Positions 37,860 through 46,963 of a stretch of 64,000 nt of DNA are shown here, in pieces. Position 1 is the first letter of the stretch, and the number at the start of each line of letters is the position of its first letter. The notes below the pieces were generated by a model, which searched no databases, had not been told where the DNA came from, and saw only the letters and a program-made list of their open reading frames with translations. The DNA lies in the NCBI RefSeq assembly GCF_900102195.1, contig NZ_FNBE01000002.1, positions 424,280 to 488,279 of the forward strand, read 5' to 3'. The translations under genes and the position numbers were made by a program. Origin of the DNA: Pseudonocardia oroxyli. Its GTDB lineage: Bacteria; Actinomycetota; Actinomycetes; Mycobacteriales; Pseudonocardiaceae.

Positions 37860-37912
37860 TGCGCGAACGGCGCTCCCGCTCACCAGGGGTGAGCGAGAGC
37901 GCCGTTCGCGCA
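37860..37912. terminator. 25-bp near-perfect palindrome between convergent genes
   Basis: Arms 37860-37884 and 37888-37912 pair with one mismatch (C/A) around a 3-nt loop; the outer arm starts TGCGCGAACGGCGCTC. It lies between the convergent mviN and coiled-coil gene stops and could end both. Confidence 0.8.
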
Positions 37913-37925
37913 GGGCGGGAGGGGC

Positions 37926-39002
37926 TCAGTCGTCCGGGTCGTCGTCCACCGTCGTGGTGCTGTGGCCGTTCGAGCTCGCCTTCACCGCGGCGCGGCTGCG
38001 GGTGCTGCGGCGCTGCGCCGGGCGGGGCGGGGGCGGCGGGGTGGCGGCGCCACCGCCGTTGCCCCGGCCGAGGATGAGCTCGGCGAACGTGGCCATCGCC
38101 TCGTCCAGCTGGCCCGCGTTGCGGCGCTCGGAGTCCTCGTTCGCCTTGACGACCAGTGCGGTCAGCGAGCTCTCGTCCGGACGGGCGCGCAGCACCGAGT
38201 CCAGGTCGCCGAGCTTGCCGTCCACCTCGGTGAGCCGGTTGTCCAGCTTGTCGACCAGCTGGGTCTCCACCGAGTCCACCCGGTTCGCGACGGCCTCGAG
38301 CCTGCCCGCGAGGATCTCCAGCCGCTCGGCGAGCGAGTCGAGCGCCTCGGTCGGGTCGACGGCGGGCCGCCCGGCCAGGTCCTCCAGCCTGCGGTGCAGG
38401 CCGACGCTGGTGTCGCCCAGCAGGTTCCGCACGCCCTCGTTGTTCTCCTCGACGGAGCGGACGGCGCCGTCGAGCTGCTCGCGCACCGTCTTCTCCACAC
38501 CCTCGATCCGCTCGCGGATCGGCGTGGCGACGGCGTTCGGCATCGCGTCGAGCCGCATCTCGTGGCGGTCGAGGCGGTTGTCCAGGTCGTCGAGTCGCTT
38601 GTGGAGGCCGCCGAGGCGGTCGTCCAGGCCGTCCATCCGGCCGGAGACGCCCTCGAGGCGCCCACCCATGCCGTCGAGCCTGCCGTCCAGCTGGGCGAAC
38701 GGCTTGGCGAGCTTGTCCGGCAGCGACTCGACGGCCCGCAGCAGGGTGGCCAGGACCGCGTCCTGCGCGTCCACCTTGGCGACGGTCTCGTCGAGGCGCT
38801 CGGCGAGCACACCGACCTCGGTGCGGTCGGGCAGCTCGGTGAGGCGCTTGCGGACCGTGCCCAGCGCGTCGAGCGCGGAGAGCCGGGCGTGGATCTCATC
38901 GAGGGAGTCGAACACCTGCTGCTGCTCGCTGTCGCGGATCTCGGCCGCGCGCATGAGCATGCCGCGCATCCGGTCGAACGACATCGAAGACTGATCGCTC
39001 AT
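37926..39002 (-). CDS. long coiled-coil protein, hypothetical
   Basis: 358 residues, soluble, acidic. From about residue 15 to 300 it is almost entirely heptad-like repeats of the type L..RLD.L..RL, with runs such as GRLDGMGGRLEGVSGRMDGLDDRL (quoted in part), giving an extended helical rod. A short Pro-rich and then basic C-terminus follows, ending in DDDPDD. No membrane segment is present. ATG 39002 has AGGAAG 10 nt upstream. Possible roles are scaffold or polar-growth proteins like DivIVA/Scy relatives, but no specific family is recognised. Confidence 0.75.
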   Translation of the reverse strand: MSDQSSMSFDRMRGMLMRAAEIRDSEQQQVFDSLDEIHARLSALDALGTVRKRLTELPDRTEVGVLAERLDETVAKVDAQDAVLATLLRAVESLPDKLAKPFAQLDGRLDGMGGRLEGVSGRMDGLDDRLGGLHKRLDDLDNRLDRHEMRLDAMPNAVATPIRERIEGVEKTVREQLDGAVRSVEENNEGVRNLLGDTSVGLHRRLEDLAGRPAVDPTEALDSLAERLEILAGRLEAVANRVDSVETQLVDKLDNRLTEVDGKLGDLDSVLRARPDESSLTALVVKANEDSERRNAGQLDEAMATFAELILGRGNGGGAATPPPPPRPAQRRSTRSRAAVKASSNGHSTTTVDDDPDD

Positions 39003-39150
39003 AGGGTGTGTTGCTTCCTGTGACGCGGATGGGGGAGCGGGGAACGCTGCACTGAGGGTAGCGACCCCCACATTTCCCCTCGACAGCGCGTCACCATTAG
39101 GCCATCCGGGTGGCTGTTTGCCCCGATCAGTGCAGGTATAGCGTGCGCCG

Positions 39151-40221
39151 ATGGCCGCTCTGACGCCGGAGAACATCCGCCGGGCCCCCAAGGTCCTCCT
39201 CCACGACCATCTCGACGGGGGCCTGCGCGCGGGCACCGTGATCGACCTGGCGGACGCCGTCGGCTACGACGCGCTGCCCAGCCGCGACCCCGAGGAGCTG
39301 GCGGGCTGGTTCCTCGGCGCCGCCCACTCCGGCTCCCTGGTCCGCTACCTGGAGACCTTCGGGCACACGGTCGCGGTCATGCAGACCCGCGAGGCGCTGA
39401 CCCGCGTCGCGCGGGAGGCCGCGGAGGACCTGGCGGCGGACGGCGTGGTGTACGCGGAGATCCGGTTCGCCCCCGAGCTGCACGTGGAGCTCGGACTGGA
39501 CCTCGACGCCGTCGTGCAGGCCGTCCTGGAGGGCTTCGCCGCCGGGCCGCCGTCGATCACCGTGCGGTGCCTGCTCACCGCGATGCGCCACCAGGCCCGG
39601 TCCCGGGAGATCGCCGAGCTGGCCGTGCGCTACCGGGACGAGGGCGTGGTCGGGTTCGACATCGCGGGCGCCGAGAAGGGCTTCCCGCCCACCCGCCACC
39701 TCGACGCGTTCGAGTTCGTCCGGCAGCAGAACGCGCACGTCACGATCCACGCGGGCGAGGCGTTCGGGCTGCCGTCGATCTGGGAGGCGCTGCAGATCTG
39801 CGGGGCGGACCGGCTGGGGCACGGCGTCCGGATCGTGGACGACATCGTGATGCGGGACGGCGTCCCCCAGCTCGGCCGCCTCGCCGCCTGGGTGCGGGAC
39901 ATGCGGATCCCGCTCGAGATGTGCCCGACGTCCAACGTCCACACCGGCGCGGCGACCAGCCTCGCCGAGCACCCCATCGGCCTGCTCCGCGACCTGCGGT
40001 TCCGGGTCACGGTGAACACGGACAACCGGCTGATGTCCGGCTGCAGCATGACGTCGGAGATGACCGCGCTGGTCGAGACGTTCGACTGGGGCTGGGCGGA
40101 CTTGCGCTGGCTCACCACGAACGCCATGAAGAGCGCGTTCGTCCACTTCGACCGCAGGCTCTCGATCATCGACGAGATCATCAAGCCCGGGTACGACCGC
40201 CTCACCCGTGAGTGGCAATAG
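39151..40221 (+). CDS. add: adenosine deaminase
   Basis: 356 residues, normal length. Metal and catalytic motifs: HDHLDGG (HxH) at residues 18-24, HAGEA with catalytic His-Glu, GHGVRI, and NTDNRLMSG (Asp zinc ligands). It deaminates adenosine and deoxyadenosine for purine salvage, in keeping with punA and upp nearby. Its last codons (EWQ-TAG) and its stop lie inside the perfect 40-bp palindrome at 40208-40247, so the C-terminus has been set by that repeat. Confidence 0.95.
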   Translation: MAALTPENIRRAPKVLLHDHLDGGLRAGTVIDLADAVGYDALPSRDPEELAGWFLGAAHSGSLVRYLETFGHTVAVMQTREALTRVAREAAEDLAADGVVYAEIRFAPELHVELGLDLDAVVQAVLEGFAAGPPSITVRCLLTAMRHQARSREIAELAVRYRDEGVVGFDIAGAEKGFPPTRHLDAFEFVRQQNAHVTIHAGEAFGLPSIWEALQICGADRLGHGVRIVDDIVMRDGVPQLGRLAAWVRDMRIPLEMCPTSNVHTGAATSLAEHPIGLLRDLRFRVTVNTDNRLMSGCSMTSEMTALVETFDWGWADLRWLTTNAMKSAFVHFDRRLSIIDEIIKPGYDRLTREWQ

Positions 40222-40247
40222 TCGCCATGGCGACTATTGCCACTCAC
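40208..40247. terminator. 40-bp perfect palindrome overlapping the add stop
   Basis: The arm GTGAGTGGCAATAGTCGCCA is followed at once by its exact reverse complement with no loop bases. Its left arm contains the add TAG stop. It lies between convergent genes, like the GTGAGTGG palindrome at 18179-18220, whose outer nine bases it shares. Confidence 0.85.
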
Positions 40248-40266
40248 CACCTCCCCCGGCCGCCAC

Positions 40267-41589
40267 TCACGAGACCGGGGTGAGCAGGGCGGGCCAGGGG
40301 GCGGTGCGGCCGGTGCAGCGCTGCAGGTGGAGGCCGTCGGCCGGGATCTCGGTGCAGGTGGTGAACCCGTCCCGGAAGGACTGCGGCATCGGGTCGACGC
40401 CGATCCAGAGCGCGTCGTCGCTCCCGTCGCCGGGCGGGGTGAAGTAGCCGTAGCCGCGGTGGCCGCTGTAGGCCGGGATGCCCTCCAGGTCGATCGCGGC
40501 GGCCAGCGGGTAGATCTGGGCCACCACCGGCTCGCCCCGCCACTGCTGCCGGACGACGTCCGCCGCGGGCTGCATCGTCCCCTCGCCCGCCGCCATCAGG
40601 CCGGGTGAGCCGGGCAGGGGCAACAGCACGGCCAGGCCCGCCGCCGTCGCCGCGAGCCCGGCGCCCGCGAGGACCCACCGCACCCGTCCGCCGGTGAAGC
40701 GGGCCGCGCCCAGCGCGATCGCGGTCGGCACGATCTCCAGGAGGTAGTACGCGCGGCCACCGGCCAGCACGATCGCGACCGGCACCAGCACCACGACGAT
40801 CCGCAGCCACCACGGGCCACGGACGATCCCCACCGCCAGCAACACCAGCCCGACCAGCCCGAACAGGGCGAGGCCGGTGAACGCGAACGCGAGCGGCGCC
40901 TCCGACTCCCGCCGCACCACGGCCGCCATCTCGAGGTACGGCCAGCCGTGCCGCGCCTGCCAGACCAGCGTGGGGACTGTCATCAGCGCCGCGATCCCCA
41001 GCCCCGCCCACACCGCGCGGACCCTCAGCAGGGCGGGCGCGCCCGCCAGGATCGCGACCCACAGCACCGGGACCAGGAACTTGGTGTTCAGCGACAGCCC
41101 CGTGACCACACCCGCGGCGAGGAGCAGCCGGTCGTCGCCGGTCCGCAGCCGCCGCGCGACGAGCCACACGATCGCCGTCCAGAAGAGCGGGTCGAGGGAG
41201 TAGGTGGCGAGCCAGTGGCTCATCAGCAGCACCCCGGAGCAGGCGGTCGCCGCGGCGGCCAGGACCTGCGCGGACCGTCCCCCGCCCAGCTCGCGGGCGA
41301 TCGCCCCGGCGAGGACCACGGTGAGCCCGCCGCCCACCGCCGCCGGCACCCGCAGCCAGGACCCGGACAGCGCGGCGAGCGCGGGGACCAGCGGCGGCTG
41401 GTCCATGTAGCCCCACGCGAGGTGCAGGCGGCCCGCGGCCAGGAAGTACTGCTCGTCGAAGAACAGGGGGCTGCGCGAGGCGAGCACCAGGACCAGGGTC
41501 GCGGCGGCGCCGAGGAACAGGACGGGGGCGGTGGCGAATGGGGCGGCGCCGGCGCGGCTGCGCTCCGGACTCGCGGGTGGAGAGATCAT
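40267..41589 (-). CDS. GT39/ArnT-type membrane glycosyltransferase
   Basis: 440 residues, about 10-12 helices. The first extracytoplasmic loop reads SPLFFDEQYFLAAGRLHLAWGYMDQPPLVP, with the DE and DQPP residues of PMT/ArnT-like enzymes that use polyprenyl-phosphate sugars. SHWLATYSLDPLFW and LNTKFL are further family features. It probably adds a sugar to a cell-wall lipid, glycan or protein outside the membrane. The 170-residue C-terminal part includes a soluble domain. The stop faces the add palindrome. Confidence 0.82.
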   Translation of the reverse strand: MISPPASPERSRAGAAPFATAPVLFLGAAATLVLVLASRSPLFFDEQYFLAAGRLHLAWGYMDQPPLVPALAALSGSWLRVPAAVGGGLTVVLAGAIARELGGGRSAQVLAAAATACSGVLLMSHWLATYSLDPLFWTAIVWLVARRLRTGDDRLLLAAGVVTGLSLNTKFLVPVLWVAILAGAPALLRVRAVWAGLGIAALMTVPTLVWQARHGWPYLEMAAVVRRESEAPLAFAFTGLALFGLVGLVLLAVGIVRGPWWLRIVVVLVPVAIVLAGGRAYYLLEIVPTAIALGAARFTGGRVRWVLAGAGLAATAAGLAVLLPLPGSPGLMAAGEGTMQPAADVVRQQWRGEPVVAQIYPLAAAIDLEGIPAYSGHRGYGYFTPPGDGSDDALWIGVDPMPQSFRDGFTTCTEIPADGLHLQRCTGRTAPWPALLTPVS

Positions 41590-41719
41590 GGCACCAGGAG
41601 ACGGGGCGGCGGGCCCGCGCCGCCGGCGTCGAGAGCGGGGAGCCGACCCGACGAAAGTAGGGTCCCCACCCGCCCTCGGTGGGCGGTGCCCGGCGCCTCC
41701 CGAGTCCTAGTCTCGGGGC

Positions 41720-42823
41720 ATGTTCCCGGACCGCCGCGCGGCGGGCATGCTGATCGGCCTGACGGCCCTGTTCGTCGCGCTCGACGTGCTCGCGGCCCTG
41801 CTCGGCGGCCGGACGACCGGGGCGCTCGGCCCGTGGGCGGGCCTCGCCCTGCAGCTCGCGGCCGACCTCGCGCTGCTGGTCGTGCTGCGCGCCCCCTACG
41901 CCGTCCTGGCCTTCCTGACGGCCGGGTCGGTCGCGGCGGTCGTCGCGCCGGAGACGTTCGTGCCGACCGTCGTCGTGAACGGCGGTGCGATGCTGCTCGC
42001 CCCGACCACCGCGGCGATCTTCGTGCTGGTCCAGGTCCGGGACCGGCGCGCGACCTGGATCCTGGTCGCGGCGCTGACCCTGTTCGCGGTGCGGGTCTGG
42101 GACCCGGGCTGGGACTCCGTCCCGTTGGGCCTGCTCGCCACCGCCGTGCCCGCGCTGGCGGGCCGCTACGTCGCCGCGCGCAGGCGGATCATGGCGGACC
42201 TGGTCGAACGCGCCGAGCGCACCGACCGCGAGCAGCACCTGCTGGCCGAGCAGGCCCGCGCCGAGGAGCGGGCGCGGCTGGCCGCCGAGATGCACGACGT
42301 CGTCTCCCACCGGATCACCCTGATGGTCCTGCAGGCCGGGGCCATGGAGGTGACCGGCGACGAGCGCGCCCGCACGCTGCGCGAGACCGGCATGCAGGCG
42401 CTCGACGAGCTGCGCGGCCTGGTCCGGGTGCTGTCGGTGCCCGAGGGGCCCTCGCCGCGGGTCGGCCCGGACGCGCCTGCCCCGGACCTGTGCGCGCTGG
42501 TCGAGGCCTCCGCGGCCGCCGGCATGACGGTGCACCTCGAGGGCGAGCTGCCCACCGGGCCGCGGGGGCGGACGCTGCACCGGGTCGTCCAGGAGGCCCT
42601 GACGAACGCGCACAAGCACGCCCGTGGTGCGGACGTGTGGATCACCGTGGACGATCGCGGGGTGGCGGTGGTCAACGGCGCGGCGGACCCGGACCCCGAG
42701 CTGGCCGGGTCCGGCAGCGGCGTGGGACTGCGGGGGCTGCGGGAACGCGTCGAGGTGGCGGGCGGGACCTTCCACGCGGGCCCGACCACCGACGGGGGCT
42801 TCGAGGTGCGGGCGGCATGGTGA
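41720..42823 (+). CDS. sensor histidine kinase, NarL/HisKA_3 type
   Basis: 367 residues. Five to six membrane helices (residues 5-155) without a large extracellular loop precede a dimerisation domain with the phospho-acceptor His near residue 192 (EMHDVVSHRITLMVLQAGAMEV), then an HATPase with VVQEALTNAHKHA (N box) and GSGVGLRGLRERV (G box). It senses probably a membrane or intramembrane signal. It overlaps the response regulator start by 7 nt. Expressed divergently from the GT39 gene; 130 bp separate their starts. Confidence 0.92.
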   Translation: MFPDRRAAGMLIGLTALFVALDVLAALLGGRTTGALGPWAGLALQLAADLALLVVLRAPYAVLAFLTAGSVAAVVAPETFVPTVVVNGGAMLLAPTTAAIFVLVQVRDRRATWILVAALTLFAVRVWDPGWDSVPLGLLATAVPALAGRYVAARRRIMADLVERAERTDREQHLLAEQARAEERARLAAEMHDVVSHRITLMVLQAGAMEVTGDERARTLRETGMQALDELRGLVRVLSVPEGPSPRVGPDAPAPDLCALVEASAAAGMTVHLEGELPTGPRGRTLHRVVQEALTNAHKHARGADVWITVDDRGVAVVNGAADPDPELAGSGSGVGLRGLRERVEVAGGTFHAGPTTDGGFEVRAAW

Positions 42824-43425
42824 CCGTCCTCGTGGTGGACGACGAGCCGATGGTCTGCGCCCACCTCACCACGATCCTCGACGCCGCGGGGCTCGACGTC
42901 GTGGCGACCGCCGGGGACGGCGCCGAGGCCGTCGAGCTGGTCGTGCGGCACGCCCCGGACGTCGTGCTCATGGACCTGCGGATGCCCGGGGTGGACGGGA
43001 TCGCCGCCACGGCACGGATCGCGGCGATGGCCGACCCGCCCACGGTCGTCGTGCTGACGACCTTCGCCGCGGACGCCCACGTCCGCCGCGCCCTGCAGGC
43101 CGGGGCCGCGGGGTACCTGCTCAAGTCCACGCCGCCCACCGAGCTCGCGGACCTCGTGCGGGTCGCCGCGCAGGGGCACGCGGTGTTCTCCCGCGCCACG
43201 GTCGGCGGGTTGGCGGGCCCGCCCGCGGACGACCGGCTCGCGGTCCTGTCGGCCCGCGAGCGCGAGGTCGCGTTCCTCCTGGCGGAGGGCTGCACCAACG
43301 CCGAGGTGGGGCAGCGCCTGCACCTGACGGAGGCGACGGTCAAGGGCTACGTCAGCAGCGCCCTGACGAAGCTGGACCTGCAGAACCGCACCCAGCTCGC
43401 CCTGCTGGCCGCCCGCTCCCGATAG
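42817..43425 (+). CDS. response regulator, NarL/LuxR type
   Basis: 202 residues. A receiver domain (residues 1-120) with DD at 8-9, phospho-acceptor Asp53 (VVLMDLRMPG), and Lys107 region (YLLKS) is followed by a LuxR helix-turn-helix (LSAREREVAFLLAEGCTNAEVGQRLHLTEATVKGYVSS). Paired with the preceding kinase by overlap; GTG 42820 is an alternative start with a GTGA overlap. Targets unknown. Confidence 0.93.
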   Translation: MVTVLVVDDEPMVCAHLTTILDAAGLDVVATAGDGAEAVELVVRHAPDVVLMDLRMPGVDGIAATARIAAMADPPTVVVLTTFAADAHVRRALQAGAAGYLLKSTPPTELADLVRVAAQGHAVFSRATVGGLAGPPADDRLAVLSAREREVAFLLAEGCTNAEVGQRLHLTEATVKGYVSSALTKLDLQNRTQLALLAARSR

Positions 43426-43444
43426 CGACCGCGCGCCCGCCGGG

Positions 43445-44713
43445 TCAGGCGGGGGACCGGAAGCGGGCCTCCGTCGCCTGGGCGAGGTCGCGCCAGCGCG
43501 CGGCCTCCGCGGTGAACGGCGGGCTCGGGGCCAGCCGGGTCGGGTTCGGCCGGATGATGAACGAGACGAGCCAGCCGAGGCTCTGCGACTCGGCCAGCGC
43601 CTCGGCGGGAGCCGGGTCGCCCGCCCACTCCGCGACGTCCAGCACCAGCTCCGTGGCCAGCTCCAGCTGCGTCGGATCGACCTCGAGGGTGCCCTCGGCG
43701 ATGTCCTCGTCGATCCCGACGAGGACGTAGTCGTTCATCGGGTCCACGGTCACGGTCAGCTCGCCGACGGCGGCCTTGTCGAGCACGTCCTGCCAGGTCG
43801 AGGCGGCGACGAGGTCGTTGTCGTCCTTGCCGCCGTCGGCCAGCCAGCGGGCCAGCGCGCGCTCGGAGTCGAACGCGTCGATCCGGCCGTCCGAGCCGAG
43901 GAAGACGGGCTTGTCGTCCAGGTAGCAGCGCAGGGTGACCATCGAGCCGGTGGTCGTGGTGACCCGGATCGGGTCGATGCCGATGTCCTCCCAGAAGCCC
44001 GTGGGCGCGAGCTCGGCCTCGTCCTCGGCCACCTGGTCGTCGATGGCCTCCTCGTCCGCCGCCTCGATGTCCTCGGGGTCGGTGAGCCCCTCCTCGGCCT
44101 CCGCCAGGCGGGCGGCGAGCTCGGCGGCCTCCTGCTCGGCCCTGGCGAGCGCCGCCGCGTCGACCGCGGGGGTGGCGACCATCTCGTCGAGCGCGTCGAC
44201 GACCTCGTCCCACCGGTCGGCCACGGTCTGGGCGAGCTGCATCCACAGCCGCGCGCCCTCCCGGCCGCTGAACGGCAGGGTGCCCTGGTCCAGCAGCGAG
44301 AAGCCGGGGGTGGAGTCGAGGATCCGGTCGACGAGCTCGAGATCGCAGACGTCCGCCAGCGAGCGCACGATCGCCACGATCTCGGAGAGCTCGCCGATGG
44401 TCCAGGTGTCCGGCTCCTCGGCGACCAGCTCGGGCACGCCGATGATGTCGAACCGGCGGCTCTCCTCGGGGGTGAGCTCGGCGACCGTCAGGCTCGGGAC
44501 CTCGGACCAGGCGGGGTGGTCGACCAGGTCGTGCTCGGGCGCGGTGCGCACGAACGCGGCCAGCTGCGCGACCTCGGGGAAGCCGAACAACGCGTCCTCG
44601 TCGCCGAGGAACGCCTCCCAGTCCTCACCGTCCTCGCGCCACCGCGGCGCCCAGAGCGTGACGAGGTCCCCCTCGGTGAGGGAGAGCTGGATGGGGACGA
44701 TGTCACTGGCCAC
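43445..44713 (-). CDS. conserved acidic protein, Rv3311-like, function unknown
   Basis: 422 residues, soluble and very acidic, with no recognised catalytic motif. The N-terminal part (IVPIQLSLTEGDLVTLWAPRWREDGEDWEAFLG) and the C-terminal part are well ordered in appearance; a Glu/Ala-rich linker (about 195-245) with coiled-coil character separates them. Length and neighbourhood (near upp, pmmB, punA, add) match the mycobacterial conserved protein Rv3311, from memory. It is sometimes labelled primosomal protein without visible support. Transcribed away from upp. Confidence 0.75.
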   Translation of the reverse strand: MASDIVPIQLSLTEGDLVTLWAPRWREDGEDWEAFLGDEDALFGFPEVAQLAAFVRTAPEHDLVDHPAWSEVPSLTVAELTPEESRRFDIIGVPELVAEEPDTWTIGELSEIVAIVRSLADVCDLELVDRILDSTPGFSLLDQGTLPFSGREGARLWMQLAQTVADRWDEVVDALDEMVATPAVDAAALARAEQEAAELAARLAEAEEGLTDPEDIEAADEEAIDDQVAEDEAELAPTGFWEDIGIDPIRVTTTTGSMVTLRCYLDDKPVFLGSDGRIDAFDSERALARWLADGGKDDNDLVAASTWQDVLDKAAVGELTVTVDPMNDYVLVGIDEDIAEGTLEVDPTQLELATELVLDVAEWAGDPAPAEALAESQSLGWLVSFIIRPNPTRLAPSPPFTAEAARWRDLAQATEARFRSPA

Positions 44714-44945
44714 GGCGCGAGACTAGCGGCCGTTGCTGAGGGGCGGCTGATCGCTCCGCCGCCCGGGTGCACGGCCCACCGGTCGCGTCCCCACCGCGGG
44801 ACGCGGACCGGTGCGGGCTGGTCCTGCTGCGGCCGGCTCCGCACGCGGGGAGTGTGACCCCGGGGCCCTCGGGGGAGCCGATCGGGGAGCGTGCGGGGTC
44901 CGGCTGCCGGCGGAGGGCTCGGTGGGGCCCGGCGCCGGCGGTGGA

Positions 44946-45182
44946 TCAGGTGGAGCTGTGCAGGCGGACGACGCCCACGGTGACGTCCTCCAGACCACCA
45001 CGGTCGAAGTCCCGACGCAGCTGGTCGGCCTTCACGGTCGCGGTCAGCCCGTCGAACGGGCCGTGCGCGTCCACCTCCCCGGTCTGCGGGTCGACGGCGA
45101 GCACCACGTACCCGTCGCACTGGGTGAGCTTCTCGGCGGCAGCCACCAGGGTCTGCTCCTCCGAGGTCGTGTTCTCCGGCAC
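44946..45182 (-). CDS. small hypothetical protein with a maximal Shine-Dalgarno
   Basis: 78 residues, acidic, soluble: TLVAAAEKLTQCDGYVVLAVDPQTGEVDAHGPFDGL suggests a small alpha/beta fold. I do not recognise a family. GTG 45182 is preceded by AAGGAGGTGATCC, a 13-nt perfect complement of the 16S rRNA 3' end at ideal spacing, which favours strong translation. The 232 bp downstream (44714-44945) show no gene. Confidence 0.7.
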   Translation of the reverse strand: MPENTTSEEQTLVAAAEKLTQCDGYVVLAVDPQTGEVDAHGPFDGLTATVKADQLRRDFDRGGLEDVTVGVVRLHSST

Positions 45183-45183
45183 C

Positions 45184-45196
45184 GGATCACCTCCTT
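45184..45196 (-). promoter_or_regulatory. perfect 13-nt Shine-Dalgarno
   Basis: AAGGAGGTGATCC on the minus strand is complementary over 13 nt to the anti-SD end of 16S rRNA. The AAGGAGG core is 7 nt from GTG 45182. Such extended pairing is rare in this window. Confidence 0.8.
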
Positions 45197-45562
45197 GTCA
45201 CCTAGTACAGCGTCGGAGGCGGGTCCGGCGTGACAGTGTTCGTGCCAGACCACCCGTTCGGGTGCGAAGAAATCTCCCTGTGGTCACCGTGGGTCCCGGG
45301 CTCGGGACGCAGCGCGAGGATTCGGGATGATCACTGGTGTCATCGTCGCCGGGCGAGCACGCATCGTGACCGATCACCGGGGGACGATGTCGATCTTGGT
45401 GTCTCGTGTGCGCACCGTGTGCGGGCCGACCTGCGCGACCGGGGTACGGGGGACCCCTTGCGGCAGTACGGGAACCACCGTTCGGAGACGCAGAGTGACC
45501 GTTCGACCACGATCGTTGGCCGTTCATCTCCACCACCGGTGGGCTCGCTACGGTTCCCGGTC
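45197..45562. other. 366-bp intergenic region, divergent
   Basis: Lies between the small hypothetical gene and upp, transcribed apart. It must hold both promoters. CTGTACTAGGTG (minus strand, about 45203-45214) may be the -10 region of the small gene. I see no coding region, repeat or recognised operator in it. Confidence 0.5.
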
Positions 45563-46186
45563 ATGGACGTCCGCGTCGTCGAGCACCCGCTGGCCCTCGC
45601 CCGACTCACGACCATGCGGGACGCCCGCACGGACAACGCCGCCTTCCGTGCCGCGTTGCGTGACCTGACCCTGCTCCTGGTCGTGGAGGCCACCCGGGGC
45701 TTCGGGACGGCGACGTTCCCGATCCACACCCCCGTCGCGCGCACCGAGGGGCACCGGCTGGCGAACCCGCCGATCCTGGTCCCGGTGCTGCGCGCGGGCC
45801 TCGGCATGGTCGACGCCGCGCAGAGCCTGCTGCCGGAGGCGCAGGTCGGGTTCGTCGGCATGGCCCGGGACGAGGAGACCCACCTCCCGACGCCGTACAT
45901 GGAGTCGCTGCCCCCGACACTCGTGGGCAGGCCGGTGTTCGTGCTCGACCCGATGCTGGCGACCGGGGGCTCGATGGTGCACACCGTCGAGCTGCTCACC
46001 GCCCGCGGCGCGGACGACGTCACGGCCGTCTGTGTCCTCGCCGCGCCCGAGGGCGTGCGGGCGCTGGCGGACAGCGGTCTGCCGGTGCGACTGGTCACCG
46101 GCTCGATCGACGAGCGCCTCAACGACTCCGCCTACATCGTCCCCGGGCTCGGCGACGCGGGGGACCGCCAGTTCGGCGCCGTCTGA
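45563..46186 (+). CDS. upp: uracil phosphoribosyltransferase
   Basis: 207 residues, normal length. [24 protein letters not shown] is the conserved start, [14 protein letters not shown] binds substrate, and the PRPP loop reads [13 protein letters not shown]. It converts uracil and PRPP to UMP (pyrimidine salvage). ATG 45563 gives the conserved N-terminus; the longer open frame upstream has none. Confidence 0.95.
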   Translation: MDVRVVEHPLALARLTTMRDARTDNAAFRAALRDLTLLLVVEATRGFGTATFPIHTPVARTEGHRLANPPILVPVLRAGLGMVDAAQSLLPEAQVGFVGMARDEETHLPTPYMESLPPTLVGRPVFVLDPMLATGGSMVHTVELLTARGADDVTAVCVLAAPEGVRALADSGLPVRLVTGSIDERLNDSAYIVPGLGDAGDRQFGAV

Positions 46187-46194
46187 CGGGTGGG

Positions 46195-46779
46195 TCAGGC
46201 CCGCCAGCCGTCGACGACGGCGCGAAGCACCTCGGGCGACCCGTCGGCCGGGTCGTCGATGTCCGTCGGGGTGTGCGCGTGCAGCTGGATCGACACGAGC
46301 CCGTGCAGGGCGGACCACAGGCCCAGGGCCACGGTGCCCGCGTCCGCGTCGTCCCGCAGGGCCTTGGCGTCCCGCGCCGCCGCCACGGCGGAGACGAGCG
46401 GCTCCAGCGCCTCCTCCTGCAGGGCGCGGGACTCCTCGTCGAGCCGCTCGCGGTCGAACATGGCGTCGTACAGGTGGGGGTCGTGCAGGGCGTCCGCCCG
46501 GTAGGCCTCGGCGATCGCGACGAGCCGCTCCACCGGGTCCGCGCTCTCCGGCACGTCGGCCAGGGTGTGCCGCAGCCGGCGGAACGCGTCGTCCACCACG
46601 GTCTTCACCAGGCCCGGCTTGCCCCCGAACAGCGCGTAGACCGCGGTCGTGGAGGTGCCGACGTCCGCGGCCAGCGTCCGCAGCGACAGACCGGCGACGC
46701 CGTGATCACTGAGCAGCTCGCCCGCGCGGGTGCGGAGCTTGGCGCGCAACACGTCGTCGTGGACCTTGGGCCGTGGCAC
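46195..46779 (-). CDS. TetR-family transcriptional regulator
   Basis: 194 residues. Helix-turn-helix LLSDHGVAGLSLRTLAADVGTSTTAVYALFGGKPGLVKTVVDDAF near residues 15-60 is typical TetR; the ligand domain has a C-terminal WSALHGLVSIQL, as in TetR_C_33 (WHG) proteins. GTG 46779 gives the standard PRPKVHDD start. It is convergent to upp (8 nt apart) and divergent from the SGNH hydrolase, a possible target. Confidence 0.88.
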   Translation of the reverse strand: MPRPKVHDDVLRAKLRTRAGELLSDHGVAGLSLRTLAADVGTSTTAVYALFGGKPGLVKTVVDDAFRRLRHTLADVPESADPVERLVAIAEAYRADALHDPHLYDAMFDRERLDEESRALQEEALEPLVSAVAAARDAKALRDDADAGTVALGLWSALHGLVSIQLHAHTPTDIDDPADGSPEVLRAVVDGWRA

Positions 46780-46963
46780 GCGGCGGACACTACCGCCGAA
46801 CCGGGCGGGTCCGCCCGGCAAGCCGAGCCGATCGGTGTGTCACGCCCAGGACACGCCGGCGTGACGGAGCGGTGACGATCCGCACGTAACGCCGGAGCCC
46901 CCCCGACAGATCAACCGGGAGGACGGGACCCGCTCGGGCCCCGCCGTCGCGGTGGAGGCGGGA

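Noticed and set aside
45184..45196. 16S rRNA 3' end
   Set aside because: GGATCACCTCCTT matches the rRNA tail, but no rRNA sequence flanks it; on the minus strand it is a Shine-Dalgarno before a GTG.
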